Assembly (NCBI GenBank): GCA_002311455.1
Contig: DCAJ01000117.1
Coordinates: 23,514 to 35,364, forward strand
Direction of reading: 5' to 3'
Length of the DNA stretch: 11,851 bases
Source: Anaerolineales bacterium UBA1136
Lineage (GTDB): Bacteria > Chloroflexota > Anaerolineae > Anaerolineales > UBA11657
In this document: positions 1-7,556 of the stretch, in pieces
Layout of the letters: each line of letters starts with the position of its first letter
Position numbering within the stretch: the first letter of the stretch is position 1
Program-made: the position numbers and the translations under genes
The notes under the pieces: generated by a model
What the model was told of the DNA's origin: nothing
Database searches by the model: none
Seen by the model: only the letters and a program-made list of their open reading frames with translations

Positions 1-2
1 TA

Positions 3-914
3 TGTGATCAGCTGTTAGCCGATAGACATAGTGTTATTGTGCTAGACAACTTGATCACTGGCAGCATTGACAATGTAGCCCACCTGACCGATACAAAGAT
101 GTTTCGCTTCATTAACCAAAATGTAGCGTATTACATTGATCTTCCAAATCCAGTAGAAGCTGTGATGCACTTCGCTTCTCCGGCAAGCCCATCACAAACT
201 GCACCTAACGGATATCTGCAGCTTCCGATACAAACCCTAAAGGCAGGTGCGTTAGGTACCCTCAATGCCCTAGGAGTAGCGAAAAGATATGATGCTCTTT
301 TTATGCTTGCATCAACATCAGAAGTATATGGTGATCCTTTAGTGCATCCTCAAAATGAAAATTACTGGGGCAATGTAGACCCAGTAGGACCACGCTCAGT
401 TTACGATGAGGCAAAACGGTTTGCTGAAGCACTAACAATGGCTTATCACCGAACTCATGGAGTCAGAACCCGAATAGTACGCATTTTCAACACTTATGGA
501 CCTAGGATGGCGCTAGATGACGGTAGAGTAGTACCTAATTTCATATGTCAGGCTCTAAAAGGAAAGCCTCTAACTGTTTACGGTGATGGATCACAAACAC
601 GGAGCTTTTGTTATGTAGATGACCTCGTAGATGGACTAACACGTCTGATGTCCTCGGGAATCACAGAACCTACTAATATAGGAAATCCTCACGAAGTTAC
701 CATATTACAGTTCGCTCACACAATAAATGGTCTGACAGATAATTCTGCTGGAACTATTCTAGAAGACAAACGTACACAAGGAGACCCTCAGCAACGCAAG
801 CCTGATATCTCAAAAGCTGAAAAATTGCTCAGCTGGAAACCACAGGTGAAATTGGAGGAAGGATTAACACGCACAATATCATACTTTAGAAACAAATTAT
901 CTGATAGCGATTAG
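3..914 (+). CDS. UDP-glucuronate decarboxylase-like sugar-nucleotide epimerase/dehydratase (5' end cut by window edge)
   Basis: This is an extended short-chain dehydrogenase/reductase that most resembles UDP-glucuronate decarboxylase (UDP-xylose synthase), a cytosolic NAD-dependent enzyme making UDP-xylose or related precursors for surface polysaccharide. The reading frame is open to the window edge at base 3. The usual N-terminal GxxGxxG nucleotide-binding loop is missing because it lies upstream, so the GTG at 39 (VLDN) is not the real start. Counting from that GTG, visible hallmarks are STSEVYGDP near residue 92, the catalytic YxxxK pair at Y122 and K126, NTYGPRM, and the VYGDGSQTRSFCYVDDLV block typical of this family. 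The segment after HFASPASP reads SQTAPNGYLQLPIQTL, slightly longer than in forms I remember. mreC follows after 37 bp with no visible promoter, so cotranscription is likely. A related dTDP-glucose 4,6-dehydratase or GDP-mannose dehydratase-type activity cannot be excluded. Confidence 0.85.
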   Translation, partial: CDQLLADRHSVIVLDNLITGSIDNVAHLTDTKMFRFINQNVAYYIDLPNPVEAVMHFASPASPSQTAPNGYLQLPIQTLKAGALGTLNALGVAKRYDALFMLASTSEVYGDPLVHPQNENYWGNVDPVGPRSVYDEAKRFAEALTMAYHRTHGVRTRIVRIFNTYGPRMALDDGRVVPNFICQALKGKPLTVYGDGSQTRSFCYVDDLVDGLTRLMSSGITEPTNIGNPHEVTILQFAHTINGLTDNSAGTILEDKRTQGDPQQRKPDISKAEKLLSWKPQVKLEEGLTRTISYFRNKLSDSD

Positions 915-951
915 CGTTTTCTCTGAAACAATCACTCAATATCAAAATGCC

Positions 952-1806
952 ATGTACCAGAACAAACTGCAAAGGAATGTAATTCTATCAGCAACGATAA
1001 TAGGTATCGGCATACTATTGTTATCATTAAGTTACAGAGGATCATTAAACCAATTCAAAGGTCTAATTAGTACTATGATAACACCTTTGCAAGTCCACAT
1101 ATACTCTATAGTTGAACCACTTTTCACATATGAACAACGTGCTCCTGAAGAACTGGTAAATCTCAACGCAACACTAACAACGGAGAATGCAATATTACGT
1201 TCTGAGAATATACGTCTGAACGAAACCATATATGAGCGAGACATGCTAGCAGCGCTGCTCAATTACACTCAACTAGATAATGTCCACACATACCTCACTG
1301 CCAATGTCATCGGTAAAGATACTAGCAGTTTCTTACAGTACATCATAATTAATATCGGTACTACTGGTGGTGTGCAACGTGACATGCCAGTTGTGACACA
1401 TGCAGGACTAGTAGGTATAATAAACGAAGCCACTCCTCGAGCCAGCAAAGTCTTGCTTTTAAACAGTGACCAAATGGCAATCAACGTAAAAGTTCAGAAT
1501 TCACGAGCTCATGGAGTGCTATTTGGGCAAGCATCCAAAGATATGAGGCTTAGATATATACTGCTTGATGCTACTATTAAATCAGGTGATCTGGTTGTTA
1601 CGTCCGGATTAGGAGGTTCACTCCCAGCTAATATTCTTGTTGGAGAAATAGCTTCTGTGCGAAGTCGTGCTTATGACGTTTTTCAAGAGGCAGAAGTTTT
1701 ACCATTGGTTGACTTAGATGGCATAGAAATCGTAATGATTATTACTGACTTCACCCCCACTGACCTAAACCCACTTCTGAGCACACCTATTCCAGACGAC
1801 CTTTGA
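952..1806 (+). CDS. mreC: Rod shape-determining protein MreC
   Basis: MreC is the bitopic elongasome scaffold that links cytoplasmic MreB filaments to PBP2 and RodA at the membrane. The 284-residue product has a short cytoplasmic start, one membrane anchor at about residues 9-27, a coiled coil at about 66-103 (LNATLTTENAILRSENIRLN) and then the periplasmic beta-domain. Family signatures are AGLVGIINEATPRASKVLLL near 151-170, a hydrophobic NVKVQNSRAHGVLFG stretch and TSGLGGSLPANILVGEI near 217-233. Length is normal. The ATG at 952 gives the membrane anchor in the expected place, but there is no clear Shine-Dalgarno sequence, and an ATG at 947 is out of frame. Its stop overlaps the mreD start by 4 bp (TTGA), which suggests translational coupling. 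The gene before it is a sugar-nucleotide enzyme, not mreB as is common. Confidence 0.93.
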   Translation: MYQNKLQRNVILSATIIGIGILLLSLSYRGSLNQFKGLISTMITPLQVHIYSIVEPLFTYEQRAPEELVNLNATLTTENAILRSENIRLNETIYERDMLAALLNYTQLDNVHTYLTANVIGKDTSSFLQYIIINIGTTGGVQRDMPVVTHAGLVGIINEATPRASKVLLLNSDQMAINVKVQNSRAHGVLFGQASKDMRLRYILLDATIKSGDLVVTSGLGGSLPANILVGEIASVRSRAYDVFQEAEVLPLVDLDGIEIVMIITDFTPTDLNPLLSTPIPDDL

Positions 1807-2309
1807 GAAACATAATCATCGCTCTACTATTACTTCCACTGCTAGCTATCCTTCAGAGCACACTTTTACCATATTTCAGTTGGCACAGTAAAATCAAGTT
1901 AGACTTGGTCTTGGTAATCGTACTATCTTGGAATCTAGTATATCCCAATAGAGAAAGTATATTGTGGGCACTAATAGGTGGCTTAATGATGGATTCTCTC
2001 TCAGGAAGTCACATGGGCACAAGCGTAACAGCACTTGTCACAGCTAGTCTGATAGCAAACTTGGGGAGCTCGCGTGTCTGGTCAAGCCACATCATTCTAA
2101 GGATTTCCGTAGCTATCGCCGGTAGCATAATCTACTATCTAGTGTATTTTCTCTTATTAGCTACTACTGGTTGGCGAACTGATTGGACAAATCTACCAAT
2201 CGACAATTTATTACGTTCCATTCCAATCAACGTATTGCTTATGATGCTGATCTTGCCGCCAGCACGATGGTTAGCATTGCGAATAACACGACAGGATGTT
2301 GACATATAA
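1803..2309 (+). CDS. mreD: Rod shape-determining protein MreD
   Basis: MreD is a small polytopic inner-membrane partner of MreC in the elongasome; its biochemical role is unsettled in general. The 168-residue product is almost entirely hydrophobic, with about five or six membrane segments. The first is at about residues 2-21, and a central run LILVxxx-like block WNLVYPNRESILWALIGGLMMDSLSG matches the conserved MreD pattern of a short loop followed by GxxMDxxSG. The start is taken as TTG at 1803, overlapping the mreC stop in the sequence TTGA; this relies on translational coupling because no Shine-Dalgarno sequence is visible. Identification rests as much on position between mreC and PBP2 as on sequence, since MreD diverges fast. 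The 3' end overlaps the first possible PBP2 start by 14 bp. Confidence 0.9.
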   Translation: MRNIIIALLLLPLLAILQSTLLPYFSWHSKIKLDLVLVIVLSWNLVYPNRESILWALIGGLMMDSLSGSHMGTSVTALVTASLIANLGSSRVWSSHIILRISVAIAGSIIYYLVYFLLLATTGWRTDWTNLPIDNLLRSIPINVLLMMLILPPARWLALRITRQDVDI

Positions 2310-4317
2310 GATGAATTCGTTGCCATTCGTATCTCCCTGGCGCACTGGAACACTATATGCCTTGATGGCTATCTCCATCATAACAGTTATTGGGCAACTC
2401 ATTCGGTTGCAAGTAGTTGAACATGAAGAATTAACAGCACTCGCAGTCGAGAACAGACAAGCAAGAATAAATTCTCCAGCTCCGCGCGGAGTGATTTACG
2501 ATCGCAACGGAGTAATCCTTGCACACAATATACCATCATATGATGTAATCATAACCCCAGCAGAACTGCCTGAAGATGACCTAAGATTACAGGAAATATA
2601 TCAGCGGATTGCCGCAATCACAGGAGCACCTATCAGCACACCTCCTCTTGATGCAGGCGATGTTAGCAGCAACAGACTAGGTGAAAATGCTCCACCACCT
2701 GGTATTACAGAAGTGGTTTTCATACAGGAATCAATTGCACCGTATGAATCAGTAGTTGTCGCATCAGATGTACCTAGAGAGGTAGCTTTAACACTAAGTG
2801 AAGAGCTTCGCAACCTTCCAGGCGTAGGAATACAAATAACACCAATGCGCGATTATCCAACAGGCGCACTAACATCACACGTAGTAGGCTATATGGGGCC
2901 AATTACAGAAGCAGCTAAAGATTTTTATATAGACAGAGGATTTGACGCTTTTAGGGACAAAATTGGATACTCTGGGGTAGAAGCTTTCATGCAAGATACT
3001 CTAGCAGGCCAAAACGGATCTAAGCTCATTGAACAGGATGTAGCAGGCCTAGAATTAAGGGTTATAGGTGAAGTGACAAACCCGAAGCCTGGTGAAAGCA
3101 TAGTATTGACCATAGATGTGCAACTACAAGCGATTGCTGAAGGTGCCTTAAGGCAACGCATGAAAGTAGAAAATCAATATAGAAATGGACAACCAGTAAC
3201 TAATGGAGTAGTAATAGCTATGAATCCACAGACTGGTGAAATCCTCTCAATGGTGTCATTACCAAACTATGACAATCAGCAATTCGCGCGTTATATTCCC
3301 ATAGATTACTACACTGAACTAGTCAATCATCCGCATCATCCTTTACTTAACCAGGCAATTAGCGGACTACACCCACCTGGATCTGTGTTTAAGTTAGTGG
3401 TTGCATCAGGTGCTCTACAGGAAGGGATCGTATCTTCCGAACAATTTATCAATGATCCTGGTGAAATTGAAATAACCAATAGATATTTCCCAAATGATCC
3501 TGGTAAGACAAGAAAGGTAGTTTGTTGGAAACGCGATGGACATGGACCAGTAGACTTCATCACTGGTATAGCACAATCCTGCGACGTATATTTTTACGCT
3601 CTCGGAGGTGGCTATGACGATGGTGGAGTAACAAATGGTGGTCTAGGCATTGACAGAATATATCAATACGCTACCTGGTTAGGATATAACCAAATTACTG
3701 GTATAGAGCTGCCGGGAGAATTATCAGGACTTGTACCCAATAGGGAGTGGAAACGTATTAATATTGGTGAAAATTGGTCAACTGGCGACACATATATAGC
3801 TTCTATTGGTCAGGGATATATACTGTCAACCCCATTGCAAGTGCTCAATTCATTCACTCCATTTATTAACGATGGAGCATTAATAAAACCTACTATAATC
3901 CGCGAAATTCTGGATGGAGAGGGTAATGTTATAGAAGCATTCCAACCACGTATAATCCACCAAACTCCTATCAAGCGTTCTATCATAGAAAAGGTTAGTA
4001 AGGGCCTGCAGCAAGTCATGGTAGACGGCACTGGAGATAGATTACAACCAATTGATGGCATAACATTAGCTGGGAAAACTGGTACAGCTGAATATTGCGA
4101 TAACATTGCGCAACAAGCGGGCCGATGCAAATTCGGGGCATGGCCAGCACATGCCTGGTTCGTAGCATATGGTCCATACGATAATCCGGAAATAGCTATA
4201 CTAGCATTTGTTTACAGTGGTGAGGAAGGTGCCACAGTAGCAGGACCCATAGTTATGGATATCATGGATGCATATTTCGAACTGCAAAACATAAAAAAGA
4301 TTGATTCAGTACAATGA
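2296..4317 (+). CDS. mrdA: Penicillin-binding protein 2 (elongasome peptidoglycan D,D-transpeptidase)
   Basis: PBP2 crosslinks new peptidoglycan during lateral wall growth, paired with RodA, and is a beta-lactam target. In the 673-residue product I see an N-terminal membrane anchor at about 18-38. The class B pedestal motif RGVIYDRNG follows at 64-72, then GYSGVEAFMQDTLAGQNG near 230-250. The transpeptidase domain has all three active-site motifs: S363-V-F-K, S428-C-D (the SxD variant usual in PBP2) and K594-T-G. The region about 110-150 is a proline- and glycine-rich loop in the pedestal. Two starts are possible: ATG 2296, overlapping mreD by 14 bp, and ATG 2311 (residue 6), one base after the mreD stop. 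Neither has a well-spaced Shine-Dalgarno sequence. The C-terminal tail is short, as in other monofunctional PBP2 proteins. Confidence 0.95.
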   Translation: MLTYKMNSLPFVSPWRTGTLYALMAISIITVIGQLIRLQVVEHEELTALAVENRQARINSPAPRGVIYDRNGVILAHNIPSYDVIITPAELPEDDLRLQEIYQRIAAITGAPISTPPLDAGDVSSNRLGENAPPPGITEVVFIQESIAPYESVVVASDVPREVALTLSEELRNLPGVGIQITPMRDYPTGALTSHVVGYMGPITEAAKDFYIDRGFDAFRDKIGYSGVEAFMQDTLAGQNGSKLIEQDVAGLELRVIGEVTNPKPGESIVLTIDVQLQAIAEGALRQRMKVENQYRNGQPVTNGVVIAMNPQTGEILSMVSLPNYDNQQFARYIPIDYYTELVNHPHHPLLNQAISGLHPPGSVFKLVVASGALQEGIVSSEQFINDPGEIEITNRYFPNDPGKTRKVVCWKRDGHGPVDFITGIAQSCDVYFYALGGGYDDGGVTNGGLGIDRIYQYATWLGYNQITGIELPGELSGLVPNREWKRINIGENWSTGDTYIASIGQGYILSTPLQVLNSFTPFINDGALIKPTIIREILDGEGNVIEAFQPRIIHQTPIKRSIIEKVSKGLQQVMVDGTGDRLQPIDGITLAGKTGTAEYCDNIAQQAGRCKFGAWPAHAWFVAYGPYDNPEIAILAFVYSGEEGATVAGPIVMDIMDAYFELQNIKKIDSVQ

Positions 4318-4409
4318 AATGATATCAAACATATTAGTCGTCTACCTCAACATATACTATAGTTATAATCTCACAATAATATTTAGTTGCTCAAATTACG
4401 ATATGTAAT
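4318..4409 (+). other. AT-rich 92-bp gap between mrdA and mrdB, possible weak internal promoter
   Basis: This is the only non-coding break inside an otherwise overlapping operon. It holds a perfect TATAAT at 4364-4369 and a TATACT at 4353-4358, flanking the 8-bp palindrome ACTATAGT at 4356-4363. No acceptable -35 hexamer lies 16-18 bp upstream of either. In such AT-rich DNA these boxes may be chance. No hairpin with a U-tract is visible, so there is no sign that transcription stops here. Confidence 0.3.
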
Positions 4410-5552
4410 ATGTCCATATTATTCAGATATAAATCAAGAACCGAAAGCACAATAGGTAAGAGACGTGAATTATGGAGGAATTTTGACTGGGGACTAATTG
4501 TTGCAGTAGCTCTTCTGATAACCTTCGGAACAGCCATGATCAGATCTAGTACGTTTGAGCACCCCACCCTGTATGATGCTCCTAGGAAACAAATACAATA
4601 TGCAATTGTAGGATTTGTGCTTATCTGGACATTGGCGTCTATAGATTATCGTTATTGGCAAAGCCTTTCCACACTCCTTTATGTGATAATTATCATGGTT
4701 CTATTGGGAGTATTTGTAGTAGGAGTTGTAGCTGGTGGTGCACAGCGTTGGTTCGACTTCTTTGGTCTATTTTCTATTCAACCGTCTGAGCTGGCAAAAA
4801 TCGGTAGTGTAATATGGATTGCAAGCTTTTTTGCTAATCGGCGTGAGCAGTTAAACAAGTTCAGGTGGGTTATTCTTTCTATCTTCCATGCAGGTATTCC
4901 TGCAGCTCTAGTAATGGCTCAACCTGATCTTAGTTCCGCTGTCATGATTATCGTAGTATGGCTAAGTATACTTTGGGCTGCAGGCTTACGCCCCCAGCAC
5001 CTAGCAATATTGTCTGGGGCCAGCATGGCCGGCTTGCCAGCAATATGGATACTGATGGAAGAGTATCAACGTAACAGGATAATTAATTTCCTGAATCCCT
5101 CACTTGATCCCGGAGCCCAGTACAATGTGCGCCAAGCTATAATTAGCATAGGATCTGGCGGATGGTTTGGGCAAGGATATAACCAAGCATCGCAAGTACA
5201 ACTGCGTTTTTTGAAAGTCCGACACACTGACTTTATTTTCTCTGCCACGGCAGCAGAATTTGGTTTGGTAGGTGTAACAATAATAATGTTGCTGTTCGTA
5301 GTTATAGCGTGGCGAATACTCCGAATAGGCAACAATGCAAAAGATGCATTTGGTGCATACTTGTGCTATGGAATGGGTATGATGATTTTCGCACAGGCAT
5401 TCTTCAATATAGGAATGAACCTAAACCTTCTACCAGTAATTGGACTCCCTCTACCTTTTTTTAGTTATGGAGGTAGCGCACTGCTGACTCTCAGTATAGG
5501 ACTCGGAATAGTGCAAAGCGTAGCACTAAATCAAAATAAGCATGAATATTAG
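4410..5552 (+). CDS. mrdB: RodA, SEDS-family peptidoglycan glycosyltransferase
   Basis: RodA polymerises lipid II into glycan strands in the inner membrane and works as a pair with PBP2, encoded just upstream. The 380-residue product starts with a basic cytoplasmic stretch and then has about ten membrane segments. SEDS signatures are RWFDFFGLFSIQPSELAKI near 112-130, an AQPDLSSA loop, and the conserved run RQAIISIGSGGWFGQGYN. LKVRHTDFIFSATAAEFG follows, where D274 matches the catalytic aspartate of RodA. GLPLPFFSYGGSALL lies near the C-terminus. Proximity to PBP2 and the GSGG/HTDFIF wording favour RodA over FtsW. The ATG at 4410 has no clear Shine-Dalgarno sequence, and no better in-frame start lies upstream. 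The stop overlaps gltX by 11 bp. Confidence 0.94.
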   Translation: MSILFRYKSRTESTIGKRRELWRNFDWGLIVAVALLITFGTAMIRSSTFEHPTLYDAPRKQIQYAIVGFVLIWTLASIDYRYWQSLSTLLYVIIIMVLLGVFVVGVVAGGAQRWFDFFGLFSIQPSELAKIGSVIWIASFFANRREQLNKFRWVILSIFHAGIPAALVMAQPDLSSAVMIIVVWLSILWAAGLRPQHLAILSGASMAGLPAIWILMEEYQRNRIINFLNPSLDPGAQYNVRQAIISIGSGGWFGQGYNQASQVQLRFLKVRHTDFIFSATAAEFGLVGVTIIMLLFVVIAWRILRIGNNAKDAFGAYLCYGMGMMIFAQAFFNIGMNLNLLPVIGLPLPFFSYGGSALLTLSIGLGIVQSVALNQNKHEY

Positions 5553-7014
5553 CTCAACACGCGTCCGCTTTGCACCATCACCCACCGGTCACCTACACAT
5601 AGGAGGTGCACGGACAGCCTTATATAACTACCTCTTTGCACGACGAAATGGTGGTAGTATGCTGCTTCGCATAGAAGATACTGATCGCAATAGATATGTT
5701 GAAGGCTCAGAAGAACAACTAATCAAGGATCTCAAATGGTTGGGTATTAATTGGGATGAAGGGCCAGACGTTGGCGGAATACATTCTCCTTACACACAAT
5801 CAGAGAGGACCAAGTTACATCGCAGTCACGCAGAGCATCTGGTAAATATAGGCAAAGCATATTATTGCTTCTGCAACAAAGCTCGACTGAAATCGATACG
5901 CTCTGGATACAATAAGTACGATGGCCACTGCCGTGACACTGACACCAATATTACATTACAAAGAGTAGCTTCGGGAGAAGAACATACAATACGATTCCGT
6001 AGTCCGAATCGAGGAACTACTACAGTAAATGATCTAATCAGGAAAAACATAACAGTACAAAATGAACAATTAGAAGATTTTATTCTGTTTAAGTCCGATG
6101 GATTTCCCGTGTATCATTTGGCTGCCATGGTAGATGACCATGTGATGGGTATAACACATGTGATACGGGGTGAGGAATGGCTATCTAGCCTTGCGAAACA
6201 CGCGCTAATAATACGGGCATTTGGATGGTCAGAGCCAGTCTGGTGTCACCTATCCGTACTAAAGCAGCCAGGTGGCAAGGGTAAAATGAGTAAGAGGGAT
6301 GCAAAGACGGAAGAACACCCTGATAGCCACTCAATTTTTGTACATGATCTAAGAAATAGAGGTTTTCATCCAGGAGCAATAATAAACTGGATGGTGCTTA
6401 TGGGCTGGAGTTTAGACGACAAACAAGAAGACTTTAACCTTGTTGATCTGGAAAAAGTCTTTGATCTAGAACGTATCAATCCATCACCAGCAGCAGTAAA
6501 TTTCGGAAAATTAGACCATTTTCAAGGTAAGTATGTCAGACAGATGTCAGAAAGTGAAATTGCAGCCAATATTAAGCCATTCCTATTCAAATCGGGGCTC
6601 GAGCCTGATGACACAATGATGTCAAAACTTGTACCGCTAATCAAAAACCGCATCGTAACATTTGAAGACTCAGTTCAATGGCTCAGTTTTTTCTTCAAAA
6701 AAGAAATTATATTAGCACCTTCTGACCTCGTAGGTAAGAAATCCACAATAAAAGAGACACTTGTAATATTACAACAGGTGAAACTAACTTTGGAACAATT
6801 ACCATCACTTGAACACGAAAATATCGAATCAAAATTGAGATTACTGGCAAACAAATTGGACTTAAAACTTGGTCAGTTACTAAATCCAGTGCGCTTAGCT
6901 ATAAGTGGTCAACAGGTAAGCCCCCCACTATTTGAAACACTAGAAATTCTCGGGTCCGATCTGGTACTTGACCGTATCCAAGAAGCCATCAAATTACTAG
7001 AAGATATTTACTGA
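5542..7014 (+). CDS. gltX: Glutamyl-tRNA synthetase
   Basis: GluRS is a class I cytosolic enzyme that ligates glutamate to tRNA(Glu). The 490-residue product has the HIGH-type motif H19-I-G-G after RFAPSPTGHL, LRIEDTDRNR in the active site, and the KMSKS-type loop K248-M-S-K-R. It also has a CFC pair followed by YDGHC near residues 110-131, matching the zinc-binding insert of some GluRS proteins. The C-terminal helical region carries the LVPLIKNRIVTFEDSVQWLSFFF segment of the anticodon-binding part. Length is normal. The start lies inside the rodA gene (11-bp overlap) with no strong Shine-Dalgarno sequence, so coupling to rodA translation is likely. A separate GlnRS and a tRNA-Gln in the same window suggest this enzyme need not misacylate tRNA(Gln); that is inference, and the discriminating residue was not resolved. 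Confidence 0.97.
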   Translation: MNISSTRVRFAPSPTGHLHIGGARTALYNYLFARRNGGSMLLRIEDTDRNRYVEGSEEQLIKDLKWLGINWDEGPDVGGIHSPYTQSERTKLHRSHAEHLVNIGKAYYCFCNKARLKSIRSGYNKYDGHCRDTDTNITLQRVASGEEHTIRFRSPNRGTTTVNDLIRKNITVQNEQLEDFILFKSDGFPVYHLAAMVDDHVMGITHVIRGEEWLSSLAKHALIIRAFGWSEPVWCHLSVLKQPGGKGKMSKRDAKTEEHPDSHSIFVHDLRNRGFHPGAIINWMVLMGWSLDDKQEDFNLVDLEKVFDLERINPSPAAVNFGKLDHFQGKYVRQMSESEIAANIKPFLFKSGLEPDDTMMSKLVPLIKNRIVTFEDSVQWLSFFFKKEIILAPSDLVGKKSTIKETLVILQQVKLTLEQLPSLEHENIESKLRLLANKLDLKLGQLLNPVRLAISGQQVSPPLFETLEILGSDLVLDRIQEAIKLLEDIY

Positions 7015-7034
7015 TTTGTTCGCTATGGTAAAAT
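7007..7034 (+). promoter_or_regulatory. Candidate sigma70-type promoter for tRNA-Gln
   Basis: TTTACT at 7007-7012 and TAAAAT at 7029-7034 are separated by 16 bp and match the consensus hexamers at 4/6 and 5/6 positions. Transcription would begin near 7041, about five bases before the mature tRNA. The -35 box overlaps the gltX stop codon. Read-through from gltX is an alternative way to express the tRNA. Confidence 0.42.
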
Positions 7035-7045
7035 CCTACCAACGC

Positions 7046-7117
7046 TGGGGGATAGTTTAGTTGGTAGAACAGCGGATTCTGGCTCCGCCAGCTCAGGTTC
7101 GAATCCTGGTCCCCCAG
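7046..7117 (+). tRNA. tRNA-Gln (anticodon CUG)
   Basis: A full cloverleaf can be folded by hand. The acceptor stem TGGGGGA (7046-7052) pairs with TCCCCCA (7110-7116), with discriminator base G at 7117. The anticodon stem GCGGA (7072-7076) pairs with TCCGC (7084-7088) around the loop TTCTGGC, placing anticodon CTG at 7079-7081, which reads CAG glutamine codons. The T arm TCAGG-TTCGAAT-CCTGG contains the universal GTTCGAAT and has one T:G pair. The 3' CCA is not encoded. The gene lies 31 bp after gltX on the same strand. A tRNA-Gln(UUG) for CAA codons must be elsewhere. Confidence 0.96.
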
Positions 7118-7151
7118 TCTAGCAAACATGTAATACTGTTGGCAGACATTA

Positions 7152-7160
7152 TGATATACT
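7152..7160 (+). promoter_or_regulatory. Candidate extended -10 promoter for the coiled-coil gene
   Basis: The string TGATATACT has the TG-N of an extended -10 element followed by TATACT (5/6 match). No good -35 hexamer is placed 16-18 bp upstream, which is usual for extended -10 promoters. Initiation would fall near 7167 and give a leader of about 65 nt ahead of the ATG at 7232. Confidence 0.45.
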
Positions 7161-7164
7161 GCTA

Positions 7165-7184
7165 CTAACACATCGGTCTGTTAG
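7165..7184. repeat. Small inverted repeat in the leader of the coiled-coil gene
   Basis: CTAACA at 7165-7170 and TGTTAG at 7179-7184 form a 6-bp inverted repeat with an 8-nt spacer. It sits right at the predicted transcription start, so it could be an operator or just a weak 5' hairpin. It is short enough to be chance. Confidence 0.3.
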
Positions 7185-7231
7185 CAAATATCATAACCAC
7201 TGCAGCTAAGGTAACAAGGAGTAAAACAGCC

Positions 7232-7486
7232 ATGTCCAAACACACAAGAGCATTGAAACAGGCAGAACGAGACTATTCAAAGGCTACTGACAGACTCGAA
7301 CAACTGCAGATGGAACACGACAGGATGCAAAAATCATTAGATGAAAATGAGCAGGATAATACTGAAGGTATCCAGAAAGAACTTAGTGCTATAACTGAGC
7401 GTATATCCAAAGCTCAAACTGCACGCAAGAAGACCAAATCCAAGGTAGCAGAAGCAGAAATGTTCGTTATGAGAAACAAATATTAA
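7232..7486 (+). CDS. Small charged coiled-coil protein of unknown function
   Basis: I do not recognise this 84-residue protein. It is rich in lysine, glutamate, glutamine and arginine, with no cysteine, proline, glycine-rich loop, membrane segment or signal peptide. Two helical stretches with heptad-like spacing (about residues 4-38 and 46-78) are separated by a polar turn around NEQDNTEG, so an antiparallel helical hairpin or dimeric coiled coil is likely. It is probably a cytosolic binding or scaffold protein. The start is well supported: AAGGAG at 7216-7221 is 10 bases before the ATG, and an extended -10 promoter lies upstream. It is followed after 222 bp by a cold-shock gene with its own promoter, so it is probably monocistronic. 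No terminator hairpin was seen after its stop. Confidence 0.8.
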   Translation: MSKHTRALKQAERDYSKATDRLEQLQMEHDRMQKSLDENEQDNTEGIQKELSAITERISKAQTARKKTKSKVAEAEMFVMRNKY

Positions 7487-7521
7487 GCTAATTCCGTGAT
7501 GGGTACGTACAACTTTTAGGG

Positions 7522-7550
7522 TTGACAAGCATGAAATGACACGGTATGAT
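7522..7550 (+). promoter_or_regulatory. Strong sigma70-type promoter of the cold-shock gene
   Basis: A perfect TTGACA at 7522-7527 and TATGAT (5/6) at 7545-7550 are separated by exactly 17 bp. This is the best promoter match in the window. Initiation near 7557 is expected. An 8-bp palindrome GTACGTAC at 7503-7510 lies 11 bp upstream of the -35 box and might be a regulator site. Confidence 0.75.
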
Positions 7551-7556
7551 GTTTTA

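Noticed and set aside
39..41. GTG as start of the first sugar-nucleotide gene
   Set aside because: The frame is open to base 3 and encodes CDQLLADRHSVIV, which fits the usual sequence after the GxxGxxG loop, so the gene begins outside the window.
3810..4130. 106-codon open frame on the minus strand inside mrdA
   Set aside because: It is antisense to the PBP2 transpeptidase domain including the KTG motif, and its translation looks like a low-complexity shadow without a start signal.
7139..7160. TTGGCA and TATACT as a -35/-10 pair
   Set aside because: The spacer is only 10 bp; the TG-N extended -10 reading is more plausible.
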